Below, piece by piece: positions 14,960 through 25,449 of a stretch of 64,000 nucleotides of DNA. The first letter of the stretch is position 1. Each line of letters starts with the position of its first letter. The translations under genes and the position numbers were made by a program. The DNA is from Didymella arachidicola (taxonomy: Eukaryota > Ascomycota > Dothideomycetes > Pleosporales > Didymellaceae), in contig CM049992.1 of assembly GCA_016630955.3 (NCBI GenBank), positions 496,001-560,000 of the forward strand, in the 5' to 3' direction. The notes below the pieces were generated by a model. That model was not told the DNA's origin. It searched no databases and saw nothing but the letters and a program-made list of their open reading frames with translations.

Positions 14960-16924
14960 ATGCCTCGTCCCGGCGCCGGGCTCTTTGGTGGGCGCGATCA
15001 CACTCCTGCGCTGGAGATCAGGTACGTGCAACTCGTGGTTGCACCGCGCAGACAAGCGGGGACGCAATGGGTACTAACGTTACACAGGCCTGAGTCGCCG
15101 TTTGTAGTGTTCTACGGCGAGCCCTCGGAATCGCACGATGCAGAGCTTAAGGGCAAGCTGGTCCTGAACAACCCCGAGTCCATATCGGTGCGCTGCGTTC
15201 GCATTACGCTTACGGCGACGCGCAAAGTCTCGTACGGCAGTCCTTGTCTCTGCGACTGACTGCTGAACCCCAGCTGATATTCCGCGACAGGTGGCATTTG
15301 ACAAACACCGTCAGCCCGCAGCCGATTACGCAAAAGACTAATTTCCTCGTCGACACCCTCACGCTCTTTCCCGTTTCTTGCTCGGATAAGACGAGCTCGA
15401 AGGCGCACAAGATCAATGCCGGCACTCATGAGTGGGACTTTAGATTCAAGATGCCCAATAACCTCGACCAGAGCGTTGAGGGGCTGCCGACGAACTGGGT
15501 GGTCTACAATCTGAAGGCGACCGTGGACCGTGGGTACATGAGCAAGCAGCTCTCTGCCTCGTCACATATTCGCGTTATCCGCACTCTGGGCCATGACATG
15601 CTGGAATCTATGCCTATGGAGCAGGTGGGTTTGGCAACTGAATGGAATGGTCTGGCTCGACTGACGCGCAACGCAGATCAACGAGGATATCTGGGCGAAC
15701 AAGGTCGCCTACAAGATCACCGTCCCCCAGAAGAATTACATCATCGGCACACAGATCACCGCCGACTTCATATTAATACCCCTCAGAAAGGGTGTCGAGA
15801 TCACAACCATCAAGATGGAGTTGATCGAGTCGAGGCAACTCTTCGCAGACTACGCCGGCAGGAGGATAAGTCACCAGGCAGACATTCAGGTCGCCGTCAA
15901 GGAAGCAGAAATGCCTGCCAACTCCGTACAGCTTGTACCTGACGGCGTCGAAGACACAGACGCGCTTTTCGACGAGTCCCACCGTTTCTCGATGTCGCTG
16001 GATCTCCCAAAGTCCCTGAAGCACTGCAGGCAGTCTGTGGACACTGAGAACATTCGCTTGTCTCACAAGCTGAGGCTTTATGTGAACCTCAAGAACCCCG
16101 AGGGCCACACAAGTCAGTTGCTGGTCAAGAATCACGTACATTTGTTCATTTCGCCCAACCTCCCGCCGAACGAGGACCAGAGCGTGGTCGTAGACAACAG
16201 TATCTTGGCACAGCAGGCGATCGCAGATGAGGTTAACCAAAACGCCCCACCGACATATGGCCTGCATCAGCTTGATGAGTTGTACAACGACATCGATCCT
16301 TCGGGCTTCATGACCCCAGGCGGTTGGCGCAGCACAATGAACAGCGGCGCAAACACACCTTTCTTCGCGCAGAGTCGACGTGGCTCAGCAGAGGATTTGT
16401 CGTTAGACGCAGTTGCACACCAGCAAGACGGACCAGGTGTTTCCACAATCGCTCTGCAGCACCGTCTGGCAAACCTCAACATGTCTGACACCCACCGCCA
16501 ATCCCGCTTCCACCCCTCACGTCAGGAATCAAACGGCGGCGACCACTCGGGTCAGCATTCCTCGAACCACTCCTCCGGCCAGAGCACCCCGCACCACCGA
16601 ACACCGCAAAACGGCGCGGAACCATCGTACTTCGACATCCCCACAACCGACTACGATTACGACATGTCTGCGCTCGCACGCACTCCCAGCTACAACACCG
16701 CCGTGCGCACACCCGCATCATACACACCCATGGAAGTCTCGCTCCCCAGCTACGACGTCGCGACTTCACGCCCCGGCAGCCCTGTCCGCAGTCGCGGCAG
16801 CAGGGGCACCACACCCAGCCCCGCGCGCAGTCTGGACACACTGAGCGAAGAGACATTTAGAAACACGCAGATGAACAGCCAACGCGCATCGCCGAGGCAA
16901 AGCGGCGAAGTCAATCAGCACTAG
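14960..16924 (+). CDS. creD: Arrestin-related adaptor CreD (Rod1/Rog3 type)
   Basis: Exons 14960-15021, 15088-15231, 15291-15624 and 15677-16924, giving 595 aa. CreD-type alpha-arrestins recruit Rsp5/HulA ubiquitin ligase to membrane transporters during glucose signalling. The arrestin N domain covers about residues 22-170 (PESPFVVFYGEPSES; KLVLNNPESI) and the C domain about 190-365 (INEDIWANKVAYKITVPQKN). A PPTYG motif near residue 369 and LPSYD near 535 are likely WW-domain binding sites. The tail is Ser/Thr/Pro-rich. For intron 2 I chose donor GTACGG and acceptor GACAG, giving RKVSWHLTNT with the family's conserved Trp; another acceptor (CCCCAG) would retain QLIFRDR. Intron 1 has an ACTAAC branch site. 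Confidence 0.9.
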
Positions 16925-17412
16925 TGGGCTCCTGCTATACTTGCAATGACGACGGCGTTTGGGTTCCGGGATCGTGCGTGATTTTCAGCGCGTGCCGTGT
17001 TCGGCTTGATGGATTTGATGGGGGGGCGGGAATGCGATATCCATAGATTAAGGCGTTTGGGTTTGGGTAAGGTGGGAATGGGAATGGGAATGGGATACTC
17101 TGCTCCTCTTGCAGTTTGCAATAAAGATGCACTGGTGCGGTGATGTATTGTATTTTGATCTTGCAGTTTGGGACTTGATGATAGTTGAGTTTGGGGGCTG
17201 CGGGTTTTTCTGTTTCTGTGGTACTATCTACCGTACTGCAAATGTGTGCTGGGAATAGGAGTCGAGAATAAATGAGGAGGGCTAAGGTAATGTGTACGCT
17301 GGCTGTTGTGGAGCGGGTAGATGGAGGGGTTTATCGATTAGATGGGATTGTTTTACGGATGGTTGGGTTATTGGATGGAGGAGACAGTGATGGTATTATG
17401 TTCGACTTCTTA
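16925..17412. other. 3' flank of creD, no gene
   Basis: T/G-rich sequence with a GGGAAT pentuple-like run around 17075-17095 and no coding signal. It ends at the left TA of MITE copy A. Confidence 0.6.
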
Positions 17413-17629
17413 CTGTGGTAGGGGGCATAAATATTGTGGGTGGGTCTTAGACGGCCTGTTGGACGTACTTTTGTATTAAAATCTTTATAGCCTGCAACTG
17501 GATAGATAGCTTATAAGTCAGCTGTTGAAGCTATTCTATTAGACAGAAGAATAAATAACAAGTTCTGTGTTTCGGCCCGCACCCCTGAACGCTGTTCCCC
17601 ACCCACAATACTTATGCCCTCTACCACAG
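17413..17629. mobile_element. MITE copy A (Tc1/mariner-like, TA target site)
   Basis: A 217-bp element. The terminal inverted repeats run about 32 bp: CTGTGGTAGGGGGCATAA at the left, and at the right the complement of CTGTGGTAGAGGGCATAA, both continuing RTATTGTGGGTGG. A TA dinucleotide flanks both ends (17411-17412 and 17630-17631). There is no coding capacity. The interior shares AAATCTTT..AGC and TGGATA.AT.GC with copy B at 25105-25323, so the two are members of one family. TA duplication and TIRs suggest mobilisation by a mariner/pogo-type transposase encoded elsewhere. Confidence 0.85.
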
Positions 17630-17631
17630 TA

Positions 17632-18139
17632 CGTCGAAGAAATGCAGCAGTGGTCTGTGCACTGGACCCTGAGATCGCGTGCGCTTTCCGCTCGACAGAA
17701 TCATGTCGATAAACTTCAACATCATGTATTCTACCAGAGCAGGTATTGAGGAGAGATTCCATTACGATGTCACCTACCATCTCACTATCCATATCATACT
17801 TGAGACGCTCGACATGAGCATTACAGCGCCTACGGATCAGCGCTGCTGCGGTAAGGCACCCTGCACGCTCAAGGAGGCTGACACGCCTACGGAAAGCTTA
17901 CTCCATCTACGCGAATGAGTGAGAGCCGCACCGCCTCCAGGACAAGGCCACCCATGGGTCCGATGTCTTACAGCCAGCCCCAGAGCGCTGAACTCAGCTT
18001 TCTTTAAAGGCATATCGGCCGGGGTTAGTATCCTCTTCTATCTGACCTTCATATCCCAACAACGTCCATGTCACCTTTCTTCGCGATATGAGTTGTGAGG
18101 CACTGCCAGTATCGCAACAAAGCTACCCAGACCGATAGT
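17632..18139. other. Upstream region of the DUF3433 gene
   Basis: About 510 bp with small unremarkable ORFs only. It is presumed promoter and leader of the downstream gene. Confidence 0.5.
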
Positions 18140-21100
18140 ATGTCGCACTCGGCTACTGATCCGTCACTATGTTTGGACGCTCAGACGTCATGGATGCCGG
18201 TGCCTGGAGACGAGCACTCCGACCTGCGCGAAGAAGTTACGACGGAGGCATACAGAACCCGCCACGGAGCACTACCGCGAAGTGCAGAGGAAAGGGAAGG
18301 TTTGCTGAGGGCCAAATCCGTCCGGCCGCAGCGCGATTCAATTTCATCTGTGTCGAGCCGGGTCTTTGCGGTCAAAGCGGCGGGTCCAGCGGAGGTCAGC
18401 GAATGTGAGTCTCGACGCCCAGCAAGCAATGTGACCTTCGAGTATGAACCTGACCTCGGCGAAGTCAATATTGAAGGGAGGGGGAGCCATGGCCCATTCA
18501 ACTGGGTACCATACACTTTGAGACGCCCTTATCTGGCATGTCTAGCCTTCTGTGCACTTGTCCTTGCCATGGTTCTTGTGGTGATTTGTTTCTACTCTAC
18601 TCACCATTATGGGCTAACGACAGATAATGGTACCGTTGGTCAACAGATTGCAAGACGGTATGTGCCGACTGTTCTAGCTGTCTTGTTCACACTATCAATC
18701 ACCATGATCGCCGAAGACGTGAAAAGAACAGAAGCCTTTGCGCGAATGGCCAGCCCCGAGCCAATAGCCACAAACCATACTTTGTTCTACATGCCCAAAG
18801 TTTGGTGGAAAATGGTGTTCGTTGCATTGTCTCCGAGTAAAAGTGGAGGTTATCGACGCTGGATCCTAAGTCTTTCATCTCTGGCTGCAGGCATCAGCGT
18901 TCTCGTCATCTCTACCTTTTCGTCTTCGGTGTTTGTCACTCGAGACGAAGTCATTCGTACAGGCAGACAGCTCCAGCGGTACACGCCTCAGCAGAACGGA
19001 TCCATTGTTCTTCTCCCAAAGCGCGACACGTATACTCGCGCTATCAGTGGCTTTCTCTACAATGCTACCACGTCTCTCTGGGTTTCAGACTCGCACGTCG
19101 TGTTACCGTTCACGACACCTGGTACCACCCCTCCTATCTTGGAGGATGGAACGTGGGCGGCCAAGACGAAGGTGCTGAAGATGAGTTCGGCGTGTAGCTC
19201 ATTGGAGCTTGTCGAGAAGACCAATATCAACATCACGTTTACGTCGACCGACACCTCTGGGTGCAATGGTACCTGTTACAAGTCCTCGAGGGGACTCAAG
19301 CTTCGATCTGAAGACGGTTGTGAGGTCCAACTTCAAACTCCAATCGCGGTAACGATCGAAGAAGGTGCGATTTCCGTTATTTCGAATCCCATTGACGGTT
19401 ACTTTACAGATATCCTGTCACTGAAAGGCGGCATGATGTGGACGAACCTATCCTCTGCTTACGTCTCTTGGCAGGATCTGATCCACGAACATGGGCAAGA
19501 CCCTCCAATCGCTTCTGGTGGAAGCACCGTCCTTGACCAATGGAGGCGAACCTTTGTCTATGGGTTTTCGGATCAATGCAAGAACAGAGATCTGCTTCTC
19601 GTCTGTCCACCGTGGTTTGCTGAGCGAATCTCACCCGCACCGTCAACTTGGCAGAAAGATTATTGGGCAAAGTTCACAGCAAGAGCCGAGATATGCACAC
19701 CGAAGTATACAGCTGCGGACATTGAAGTGACTGCAGTGATTGGAGGCGCGGCCCCGCGAGTCTACTTCGACGAAAAGGAGTTCGAACAGAATGCCAAGCC
19801 CGTCTCCAACGACCTAGTGAACCTGGATCGCCTGAACGAAATCGCGTTCGGAGACCCCTGGCTGAAATACTTTCCCGCCCCAGCCGGAGAATCCGATGTT
19901 GAAGGGTTCAAGGGCATATCGATGCTCCTTGCGAAAGCCTTTTCTCTCAAGATCGCGAACCTGCTCTCGAATGCCACGCTTACCTCCGAGGCGGACAGAT
20001 TGCGAACCCGCTTCTTCGGCGAGCTGATCTCGTCTTCGGTGTTGGAAGCAAGCCCCATGACCGCAGAGGATATCGATGGCAAGTTTCTTGAGACGAAGAA
20101 GCGCATCGTGGTCATACCCGGAGTAGCTATTGCGCTTGCGGTACTACTGTTTCTTGCGGCATGCTACTCTTTGGCTATGCTCTGGCTCGCTTCGGGCACG
20201 CGCAGACCATTGAGCCTCAAATCGGATCCTGCTGCAATCGCAGGAGTTGTGCCGCTTTTGGATATCACATCCTCGGTTGCTGCAGATTTCAGGACATGGA
20301 TGGACCATGAGCGAATGCGAATTCAAGCGAAGATAGGACATGTGCAGTACAGCCTTCATTCAGGGAGACTGAGCGAAGAGAACGGAAGAGATGACAAGGA
20401 GGGCAGAGAAGCTACCAAGCCTAGAAAGGAAGGTTTATTCTGGTTGCGCATTCCCGGTTCCTCGCGAAAGCGGTCCGCGAAGACAGACTGGAGACCTTCG
20501 TTGCTCCACAAGACATGGCTTTCCGTTCTCTTGCTCGTCATTATTGCATTGACCATTGCAATGCTGGTTCTACGCAAGTTCGCTGACGAGGAAGTCCTGT
20601 TCCAAACGGCATTCGTCCAGCAAGTCAACCTGAAAGAGATTCAGGTTAGCTTCTCACCCCACTCGTTCATCGCCACCTTCATCGCTGTCCTAATCGGGCT
20701 CTGTTGGGACAGTATTGATAAGGCGATGCGGACCCTGCAGCCTTACCTGGCTATGTCGAAGGAGCCATCTGAGCCTTCTCGTGGCATCTCAATAAGCTAT
20801 GAATCCTCCTATTGGATCTGGGCGGCCATCAAGTCTGCTAGGCATAGGCACTGGCTGCTCACCATGGTGACCATTGGGACAATTCTGTGTCAGATTCGTA
20901 AGTCAGTCAACATAACCTTTTCGCTTCGTCTGCTTATTGCGTAGTTGTTATCTCTATGGCCGCAGTGTTCGAGCGCCACACGGTCATTCATACGCAAGCC
21001 ACAAAGGACAACGATATCGAGACGATCCGCTCGCTCACCACAAGGCAAGAGCCTTTCGAATTCAACATCGGTGTAGGCCAACGCCCCTTCTATTTGACCG

Positions 21101-22784
21101 ACAGTCTTCTCAAAACATCTGAAACCGACTGGTTGTATAACGCACTGGATGACATTACCTTGCAGACACCTGCACTTCCCTGGACCAAAGACGAATGGGC
21201 CTTTACCCCAGTCAATGTGACGAACCGCGATGATCAGAGTGTTCTGTACGTGGCTACTCAGGACCAGAGCGAAGCTCCGAATGATGCAGAGTCCTTCACT
21301 TCATCCTTTAACATCTCCCTGACTACGTCCGCACTGCGAGGGCGTCTTGAATGTGAGGTGGTCAAAGTTTCGACTGTGCAGTGGCTGGACGATGTTGATA
21401 GTGTCTATCCGAATCGATTCGACAAATCTGCTACTGGTTATGTGCTTCCCATGACAGTGTCCACGAGCGGCGACTTTACTGCACCCGTGTTCAGCGCGCC
21501 ACGGAGGCTAGCTTGTTGCGCCAACGACGCAGACCAGAGCAGACAGTCAGTCATAGCTTACTGGTCCGCCAACAACTCGGTATACGACCAGCGTCCAGCC
21601 ATCTCAGTGGATTCAAATAAACCAGAAGACATAAAAGTGCCGAGCGGATGGACAAAGGACTTCGCAATCAAGTATATCGTAGGCTCAGCGGCATCAACCA
21701 CAATTCCTGGGACCGAGTCAAATTTTATCAGCAATACCATTGGCCTTGCTCATGAGTCGGTACTGTTCTTTACGGAGGAGCCACAGATCTCGATCTTGAA
21801 GTGCAGACCCATCATTGAACATGCGAACGCAAGTATCACCTTCGCTCGCGATACAAGCCGGATCCTCACATACGAGCTGCTGGGGGACCCACAACCCGCT
21901 ACCGGCGCCTGGAATTATGCATATGATGTTGTTTACGGAAGTGAAGGGGGTAACATGTCTCAAGGGAATGTCAGGTAAGTGCAACCGTTCCGAAGTGGCA
22001 CTCTGGACTTGTCCTGACAAACGAAAGCTTCGGTGCCTTCTTCATGTCGCAGCTTCTGACCGCGCCGCACATCGTGGAACCCGAGATGCACTCAAGTATG
22101 ATGGTCGCCAACCACACGATCGAGAACCTTGCCGCTGAGCGCTTCGCCTTGCGCGACACAGACAAAGGGACAAACATGGATTACATGTCATATGCCAGCT
22201 TCATTTTGGCCAACAAGGATCCGATCGCACTTCTGAACACTTCTTTGCTGCAAACACACTCTCAGAAGACTTTTCAGACTTTCTTCAAACATTTCGTCAC
22301 CAGTGCTAACTGGACATATGGCGGCGGAAGCTCAATCTCAAGAGCTGCATACGAACACCACGAGACCTACTGGACGCAAAGCGAGAAATTTGACGGCGTC
22401 ATCACGGAGCGTGTCGAGGTTCTCAGCATGAACAAAGTGGCAACCTGGTTGTCGCTTACGATCCTGTTCCTACTCATGATCATTTTGATCATCCTCATCG
22501 TGTCGCTCCAAATCATCTACCCCAGAACATCCAGGCTGCGCCATGTAGAGTGCCTGGCCGATATCTTGGCCATGATCGCCGGTAGCGACACGCTGGTCAG
22601 ATGGGTGAACGAAGTTGAAGTCGAAGGCATGGAGAGGGCTGGAATCAAGACAAGACTGGGATGGTTCAGGGACAAAAGAGGTGTCGTAAGGTGGGGCATT
22701 GAAGTCGTTGGTGGAAGTGTGGACTGGGCCGATGGACCGGAACAGCTCGCGAGAGATGAGAGATCGCAAAATCTCGATCATTGA
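18140..22784 (+). CDS. Large DUF3433 multi-pass membrane protein
   Basis: Exons 18140-20897, 20945-21974 and 22028-22784, giving 1514 aa. Introns are 47 and 53 bp (GTAAGT..GTAG; GTAAGT..AAAG). ATG 18140 (MSHSATDPS) is the first in-frame ATG. The family is fungus-specific, with two related halves and no known biochemistry. Visible features are a soluble Ser/Arg-rich N-terminus, a first membrane segment at about 135-157 (ACLAFCALVLAMVLVVICFY), the DUF3433 signature RRYVPTVLAVLFTLSITMI, a long Asn-glycosylable extracellular part, further membrane segments near 680 and 800, and a second DUF3433-like unit (SFIATFIAVLIGLCWDSIDK). The last segment (WLSLTILFLLMIILIILIVS) precedes a short cytosolic tail. 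The gene ends only 21 bp from the convergent NTPase-FGE gene, so the transcripts probably overlap. Confidence 0.85.
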
Positions 22785-22805
22785 TAGAGATCATACCCCC
22801 AGCCT

Positions 22806-24887
22806 TTACTCTTTAGCAACCACAATGCGAAAGCCGTTTCCCCGCCAGTACCCCGCTGGCTCTAAACTCCCTCGGTAGGTGCAAGTCGCCTTTAACGCCC
22901 CGCTAGAAAAGCAGCCACCTCGCAACACCCTACGTACAGCCGGAGCCGCTTCTGTAGCCTCGCGCCCATCATCCTTGCGGTACGGATACAAAAACGACGG
23001 TGTACCCATATCCTTTCCCCATAACGTGCTGCACCATTCCCACACCTGACCTACCATATCAAGGCATCCAAACTGCGAGCCGTGGCCCGAAAACAGCCCA
23101 ACCGCACACGGCGCATTGAGACCCGCTTCTTCAGAATTCGCAGCATCGAATTGCCATGCACCGCCCCATGGGTACGTTTCTTCATTACTATCCTTTTCGA
23201 TCAGGTCACCCCGCGCTGCTCTTTCCCATTCTGCTTCGGTTGGCAGGCGCACTCGCTCGTCCTGGCTTATTCTGTTGCTTTTCCGCCACTGGACTGTTAG
23301 CCATGTGCAGTAAGCGTTTGCGTCATGCCATGTTAGGTCTGTGGCTGGGTGATTCAGCGTCTCGAGCGCGTTTGCGGACGGACTGTGCCAGGGCCGGTTT
23401 GTAGCTTTGGTAAAGTCGAGGTAGTGTGCGTTTACTACAGGGAATATACCTATCTGGAAGGCTTTTAGAGAGACCGCGTGGACTGTTTGACTATTTGGAT
23501 GAGTGTTGGAGCCCATCGAGAATGTGCCAGCTGGGATGTGTGCAAGAGTTTGTAGGTCTCGTGGATCGCCTAGGCGAGAGAGTACTCTGCCTGCTTTGAC
23601 ACGCGACTGGAGAGGTAGTTTGGCTTCTGAAATGATGTCAACCATCAGCTGCTTTATTCGATCTCCGTAGATGGTTGGGTTAGCGATGGCTGAGTCGGAG
23701 ACAAGTAGAGCTCCGCGTTGAGCATCAGGACCAGTGCTTGCGATCAGACCTTCGACGAGTTGGTGACCCTCTGGTGTATCGCCAAGACGACAGAGAGTAC
23801 TTTGTAAGACAGGTTGCCAGGTCGCAGGTGCTTTGGACCATAGATCGACTGCCACATTGGACGGGCAGTGAGATAGATATCGAGCAGTCAAAAGTTGTTG
23901 TACTTTAACCGAACGTGCTAATAGCGGCAGACTCTCAGGATTGAAGTTCTCGAGCGTCGAAAAGGCTTTCCTCTCGCTGGTAGCGATAGCTTTGATCGTG
24001 TTGAAAGCATGCTCCTTGAGCCTCTCGGTATCGGCAGCTGCTGGAGCGACGGTCAAAAGCCACTTGTCCACGACCTCTTCCTCACAATCTCCTTCAGTCC
24101 CAGCTTCAAGCGCCATAGAGAAGACTGCTGCATTTGTTGCTGCCTTTCCGATACCAATCTCCCGATGTGCTGGCTCAAGATCGAGTAATCGGCCAACTGC
24201 GATGCGCCTCTGCGTCTGTTGCAGCGGGAGCAGCGTGTGCTGTGTCAATTCTTGAGGAAGCTGCCATGTTGACGAGGCATCTGAGTTGCACAAGATGAGA
24301 AGTCTAGCTTGAGCACACTCGCTGACGAGTCTCAATGCTTCGGTCACACGACTAAGCGCTGCCGGACCGCCTTTCTCAACTGAATCGAGGATTATCAGTG
24401 GCGTTATCCCCTCATTATGAATGTCCAAAGATGCGTCTGCAAGAGTATGATGAACCCTGGTGTTGACGACTTGATCAATGCTCTCTGGCGACTCAATGGT
24501 GAAAAGGAATGGGCGCACACCCTTAGCATCCCATCGTTCCTCTCGCACATCTCCAAATTCATTTCGAACAACATTTGCGACACGTTCCTGCTGGCTCACC
24601 AGCCACTGACGTATCCACAGCGCGAATGTTGTCTTTCCGCTACCAGTAGGACCACTCAGCAAGAGCAATCGATTATCTCGTACTAGCTCCAAAGCAGTAA
24701 AGTGGATGGGTGGTTCGGGAATTACATCTGGTCCACGCTTTCTAAGGCCTTTCGCGGCTTTATCTTCATGGGTAAAGTTGGTAAGAAGCGGTATATATCC
24801 GGCACTTAGGTTGACATTTCGTTGATCCGGGAGTATAAGCAACGGTGGATCCTCCGCTATTCGTGCTGTCAAATGCTCGTGCACCAT
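22806..24887 (-). CDS. P-loop NTPase fused to a formylglycine-generating-enzyme-like (FGE/SUMF1, C-type-lectin fold) domain
   Basis: A single exon of 693 aa. ATG 24887 (MVHEHLTARI) is the first in-frame ATG. Walker A is GPTGSGKT at about 79-86. The putative Walker B is TPLIILDS near 163-170, followed by a sensor-like RLLILCNSD. This layout suggests a NACHT/STAND-like ATPase. A helical middle ends in SRVKAGRVLSRLGDPRD, a linker I associate with bacterial NTPase-FGE proteins. The FGE-sulfatase domain (about 447-693) shows HIPAGTFSMGSN, LTWHDANAYCTWL, VRLPTEAEWERAARG, YPWGG, GQVWEWC, RRVLRGG and NGFRIVV. The two cysteines after RVLRGG are ten residues apart (GGC..TC), unlike the close catalytic pair of true FGE, so oxidase activity is doubtful. 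No N-terminal effector domain is recognised. Lack of introns and the architecture suggest bacterial ancestry. Confidence 0.8.
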   Translation of the reverse strand: MVHEHLTARIAEDPPLLILPDQRNVNLSAGYIPLLTNFTHEDKAAKGLRKRGPDVIPEPPIHFTALELVRDNRLLLLSGPTGSGKTTFALWIRQWLVSQQERVANVVRNEFGDVREERWDAKGVRPFLFTIESPESIDQVVNTRVHHTLADASLDIHNEGITPLIILDSVEKGGPAALSRVTEALRLVSECAQARLLILCNSDASSTWQLPQELTQHTLLPLQQTQRRIAVGRLLDLEPAHREIGIGKAATNAAVFSMALEAGTEGDCEEEVVDKWLLTVAPAAADTERLKEHAFNTIKAIATSERKAFSTLENFNPESLPLLARSVKVQQLLTARYLSHCPSNVAVDLWSKAPATWQPVLQSTLCRLGDTPEGHQLVEGLIASTGPDAQRGALLVSDSAIANPTIYGDRIKQLMVDIISEAKLPLQSRVKAGRVLSRLGDPRDLQTLAHIPAGTFSMGSNTHPNSQTVHAVSLKAFQIGIFPVVNAHYLDFTKATNRPWHSPSANALETLNHPATDLTWHDANAYCTWLTVQWRKSNRISQDERVRLPTEAEWERAARGDLIEKDSNEETYPWGGAWQFDAANSEEAGLNAPCAVGLFSGHGSQFGCLDMVGQVWEWCSTLWGKDMGTPSFLYPYRKDDGREATEAAPAVRRVLRGGCFSSGALKATCTYRGSLEPAGYWRGNGFRIVVAKE

Positions 24888-25104
24888 GCCTTTTTTTGAT
24901 GTGTAGAGTTGTGAAAAGAAGGCTATAATGACAGATCGTTTGAGATTGTCGCAAGTCAATCAAGTCGAATATGTGAGGCCGGGAAGGGTTACTCTAGCGA
25001 GGAAGCGGTAGTCCGCATTCGGCGGCATCACAGGGACCGCATGTCAGGGAAAATCGAACAAATTAGTGCATGTCGTGATTGACAGGGGTACGATATCTGA
25101 TATA

Positions 25105-25323
25105 CTACGGTATATGGCATAAGTAGTGTAGGTGGGTCTCGGAGTTTCTAATGATTAGACTATGCGCTGCGAAATCTTTGCAGCATTTAATTGGATAAAT
25201 GGCAAGAGTCATTACGGAAAGCATTGTTTAATTGGTCAGATCACACGGTAAACCTGCTCTTATCTTCCGTCCTTACCCCTTGTCGCCGTTCTCCACCTAC
25301 ACTATTTATGCCATGTACCATAG
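25105..25323. mobile_element. MITE copy B (same family as copy A)
   Basis: A 219-bp non-coding element with about 32-bp inverted ends: CTACGGTATATGGCATAA at the left and, inverted at the right, CTATGGTACATGGCATAA, both continuing RTAGTGTAGGTGG. TA flanks it at 25103-25104 and 25324-25325. Most differences from copy A are G-to-A/C-to-T type. It lies between the NTPase-FGE gene and the solute-binding-protein gene. Confidence 0.85.
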
Positions 25324-25449
25324 TAGAGAGTGCGGAAGTGGAGCCTGACTTGGAAAGCTACGGAGAAATTCGACCACATGGCATCGACAGGGTGGCCACG
25401 AGGCCCTGCAATGTAGCCGCTGCAGACAATTAAGGCGGCTGAAACCCGG

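Noticed and set aside
22806..24959. Start of the NTPase-FGE gene at 24959
   Set aside because: That codon is TTG; the first ATG in frame is 24887. An upstream exon remains possible but no splice acceptor is obvious.
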